A stretch of 20,020 nucleotides of DNA from Priapulus caudatus. Taxonomy: Eukaryota > Priapulida > Priapulimorpha > Priapulimorphida > Priapulidae. Shown piece by piece: positions 17,663 to 20,020 of the stretch. Below the pieces are notes generated by a model. The model had not been told where the DNA came from, made no database searches, and saw nothing but the letters and a program-made list of their open reading frames with translations. The stretch is taken from NCBI RefSeq assembly GCF_000485595.1, contig NW_014577315.1, positions 419,458 through 439,477 on the forward strand, read 5' to 3'. Each line of letters begins with the position of its first letter. Positions within the stretch are counted from its first letter, which is position 1. The translations under genes were made by a program, and so were the position numbers.

Positions 17663-18098
17663 CTAGGGTTTTCTGGAAAGCATGATGCTCCGAAACTGGC
17701 CATGTTGGCAAGAGGGGGTCTCCAGAACTAGGATGTGCTTGAAAAAGAAAGTCTCCAGAATTATGGCTTGCTTGAAAATGCAAGCATTTGGAGAATAGCT
17801 AGGTTGGGTCACTAGAACAGGATGAATTTAAATATAATGGTTCAAGTATGATACTCCCACAGTGACAGGCTCGCCGCACGCACGGCAGCACTATGGCCTT
17901 GGGGGCATTGGAACGAGACTGGAATCCCCGGAATACAGAAAACCTGCCAAGGGACCAATTAGTGCGAATTCTTGGGTCTCCGAAATAGAAAAAAGTAGGA
18001 CCTATGCTCCGGGACGGGAAATATGTGAAAAAGGGGGTCTCCGGTGTGGAAATTTAGAGGTGAAATTGGGGGTCTCAACCGCGGCACATACCTACCAT

Positions 18099-18100
<2 letters not shown>
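17663..18100. other. Right flank of the 4.5-kb element, probable outer repeat
   Basis: It contains no gene. GGCACATACCTACC at 18083-18096 is the exact reverse complement of GGTAGGTATGTGCC at 13043-13056 on the other side. The sequence has repeated GGTCTCC phrases (GGGGGTCTCCAGAACTAGGA, GGGGGTCTCCGG) of a dispersed-repeat type. The 4.5-kb element may therefore have landed inside an older inverted-repeat element spanning roughly 13043-18096. Confidence 0.4.

Positions 18101-18101
<1 letters not shown>

Positions 18102-18137
<36 letters not shown>
18102..18137. repeat. (TA)n microsatellite
   Basis: Eighteen uninterrupted TA units, directly beyond the outer inverted repeat at 18083-18096. Confidence 0.95.
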
Positions 18138-18139
<2 letters not shown>

Positions 18140-18644
18140 AGTCCCACTCCCGATGACAACTGATGTGATGTTTCTTTATTTTCTGTAAATAATATAGAAG
18201 CATGCATGCACGGCATGTTATCACAACTGCACAACGATCATTGCAAGTGAAATACCGGCCATCACGTCATTGAAACTGAATGAATTAAGATTATCAAGGA
18301 ATGATTATAAACGATCATTCTGGAGGCTATATTTCCGTGGCATAGCGGAATCTCATTGCACTAATTTCCAGTGTCCATAGTTGTCATAGTTATGTTATAT
18401 GTCAATATAGATGGCAGTACTGGCTGATACAGGGAGGCATGGTTCTACTGAATAGACGTACTTGTCACATACTCCACGAGTATGTAATTGCGTATCCGTA
18501 GTACGAAACCACGACAATAGTAATTTGTTGAATTTGAGCAAATTGAGATGACAAATACTCATTGCGCACAGATTCATATTGGGCACATTATTTACTAATT
18601 ATAGCGGGCCCTGGCACATGTAATGCTAATAAAATTTGAAGCTG

Positions 18645-18850
18645 CCAATAGGTGGCGTATATATGTGTTTTACAATATACACGTATTATAGTTTATTACT
18701 GTTGTATTTCTAGAAGTAAAGTCGTAAGAGCTGACGTATAATATATAAACTCAACAAAGGATTTATTTCCAGCCACTCTCCAGCCTGCCACGTAGTAGAG
18801 TGACCACGCAAGTACATGGCTTTAGGAAATAGTATAGCGCCACCTATTGG
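18645..18850. repeat. Convergent pair of CTCF-like strings / short inverted repeat
   Basis: CCAATAGGTGGCG (18645-18657) and its exact reverse complement CGCCACCTATTGG (18838-18850) bound a 206-bp segment. Each fits the CTCF core except A in place of C/G at the fourth position. They may equally be 13-bp ends of a tiny MITE. Confidence 0.4.
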
Positions 18851-18952
18851 GCCTAATATGGGAAAATGATACAATAATGTCACAATTAGACAATATTTTG
18901 CACGTTTTTACATTTCTCCAAAATCTATGTGGTGGTATATAACTGTCGCTCA

Positions 18953-18963
18953 CCCCCCCCCCC
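18953..18963 (+). repeat. Poly-C run
   Basis: Eleven consecutive C residues, followed by GTCCGCCCGG. Simple low-complexity sequence. Confidence 0.9.
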
Positions 18964-19046
18964 GTCCGCCCGGAGGTTACGACCTTGAACGGAGTACATG
19001 GTATAGATACTCATCGTGGGATACAGCACGTAGCAACTATTTACAG

Positions 19047-19190
19047 GGGCGCGTTTCACAAAGCTCCGTTAAAGTTCTCCGCTAAGTTCTCCGTTCGCTC
19101 TTTAGCGAACGGAGGCATAACGGAGAACTTAGCGAACGGACAACTCCTGTTTCACGAACGCTCCGCTATGCCTCCGCTAAATAGCGGAGG
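19047..19190. mobile_element. Palindrome cluster, probable fold-back MITE remnant
   Basis: GGGGCGCGTTTCACAAAGCT at 19047-19066 resembles the ends of invertebrate MITEs. Inside, CTAAGTTCTCCGTT (19082-19095) pairs with 19119-19132. CTCCGTTCGCT pairs with AGCGAACGGAG around a 4-nt loop (19089-19114). CCTCCGCTA pairs with TAGCGGAGG around two A residues (19171-19190). GTTTCACGAACGCTCCG at 19149-19165 echoes the left end in direct orientation. Confidence 0.55.
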
Positions 19191-19304
19191 ACAGCAGGCA
19201 GTCAGCTGGCAGATAACTACAAACATGTGTTGCAGTTGCTAGCTAGGTTACGTTCTATCATATACATAAGCAACAGCGCTTGACAGAGATGACGTTAGGA
19301 ACTA

Positions 19305-19355
19305 CGTGTGTGTCTCTGTGTGTGTCTTTGTCTCTCTCTCTCTCTCTGTGTGTTG

Positions 19356-19402
<47 letters not shown>

Positions 19403-19404
19403 CA

Positions 19405-19465
<61 letters not shown>

Positions 19466-19583
19466 GTGTGCGTGTGTGCACGCACATGTACGTTCACGCG
19501 CATGCACGCACACACGCATGCACACATGCACGCACGTATACGTGCACACGCACGCACACACGCACACACATACGCACACACAC

Positions 19584-19628
<45 letters not shown>

Positions 19629-19863
19629 CACACGCACGCGCACACGCGCGCGCACACACACACATGCACACGCACACGCAACACGCCCGCGCACACCACA
19701 CACACACACACGACACACACATACACACGCACGCACCGCACGCACAGCTACATGCAGCCGCACAGCTCTATACAGCACGCCACGCCCACACACGCACGCA
19801 CGCACACACACGACACGCACACACATACACACGCACGCAACACACACATGTCACGTCTACACA

Positions 19864-19902
<39 letters not shown>

Positions 19903-19942
19903 ACACACAACACCACACACACTACACACACTCAGGAGACAC

Positions 19943-20020
<78 letters not shown>
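19305..20020. repeat. Long TG/CA dinucleotide-rich tract running off the right edge
   Basis: TG/TC repeats (19305-19490) switch through GCATGC/ACGTATACGT-type palindromic sequence (19480-19560) into CA repeats with many variants, and pure (CA)n ends the window. The TG block followed by a CA block makes a large imperfect inverted repeat. All open frames here (Cys/Val and His/Thr strings) are artefacts of the repeat. Confidence 0.95.

Larger units (their letters stand above)
18138..19046. other. Non-coding region
   Basis: No coding exon is recognised. It holds two CTCF-like strings facing each other (18645 and 18838) and an 11-C run (18953-18963). ATAATATATAAAC near 18739 is AT-rich and TATA-like, but no gene follows. 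Confidence 0.45.

Noticed and set aside
19258-20019. Several long minus-strand open frames rich in Cys/Val or His/Thr
   Set aside because: They are translations of TG/CA repeats in different frames, with no non-repeat content.

Overview
The window looks like nuclear DNA from an animal, most likely a marine bilaterian invertebrate. The reasons are a spliced metazoan TMEM129 gene with short introns, a long C2H2 zinc-finger gene, TTAGGG-type tracts inside small transposons, long (CA)n microsatellites and a dense nest of DNA transposons. The species cannot be fixed from the sequence alone.

Layout. At 322-1593 on the minus strand lie the first three coding exons of TMEM129, an ER membrane ubiquitin ligase. 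The later exons, including the RING region, lie beyond the left edge. From about 1700 to 7500 the window is a mosaic of fold-back and inverted-repeat elements. It includes a 2.7-kb element (2930-5623) with a perfect 30-bp terminal inverted repeat and no visible transposase. It also includes several small elements with telomere-like cores. From 7505 to 9526 the DNA is AT-rich and non-coding, with microsatellites and one hAT-like end.

At 9595-11286 on the plus strand is an intact 563-residue protein made almost wholly of 19 C2H2 zinc fingers. It has in-frame stops upstream and a possible splice acceptor before it. The region 11287-13122 is non-coding, with one short degenerate transposon-like repeat.

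The most informative mobile element is at 13123-17662. It has long inverted arms built from ~150-bp repeats and a broken transposase-like gene with XPG/FEN1-like nuclease motifs, so it is tentatively Academ-like. The C-terminal part of that gene sits at the far end on the opposite strand, so the element is a rearranged composite. A 489-bp fold-back element with a TTAA duplication is nested inside its right arm. The window ends in non-coding DNA, a strong palindrome cluster and a ~0.7-kb TG/CA-rich tract running off the right edge.

The two cellular genes, TMEM129 and the zinc-finger gene, show no functional link. The rest is explained mostly by layered transposon insertions.
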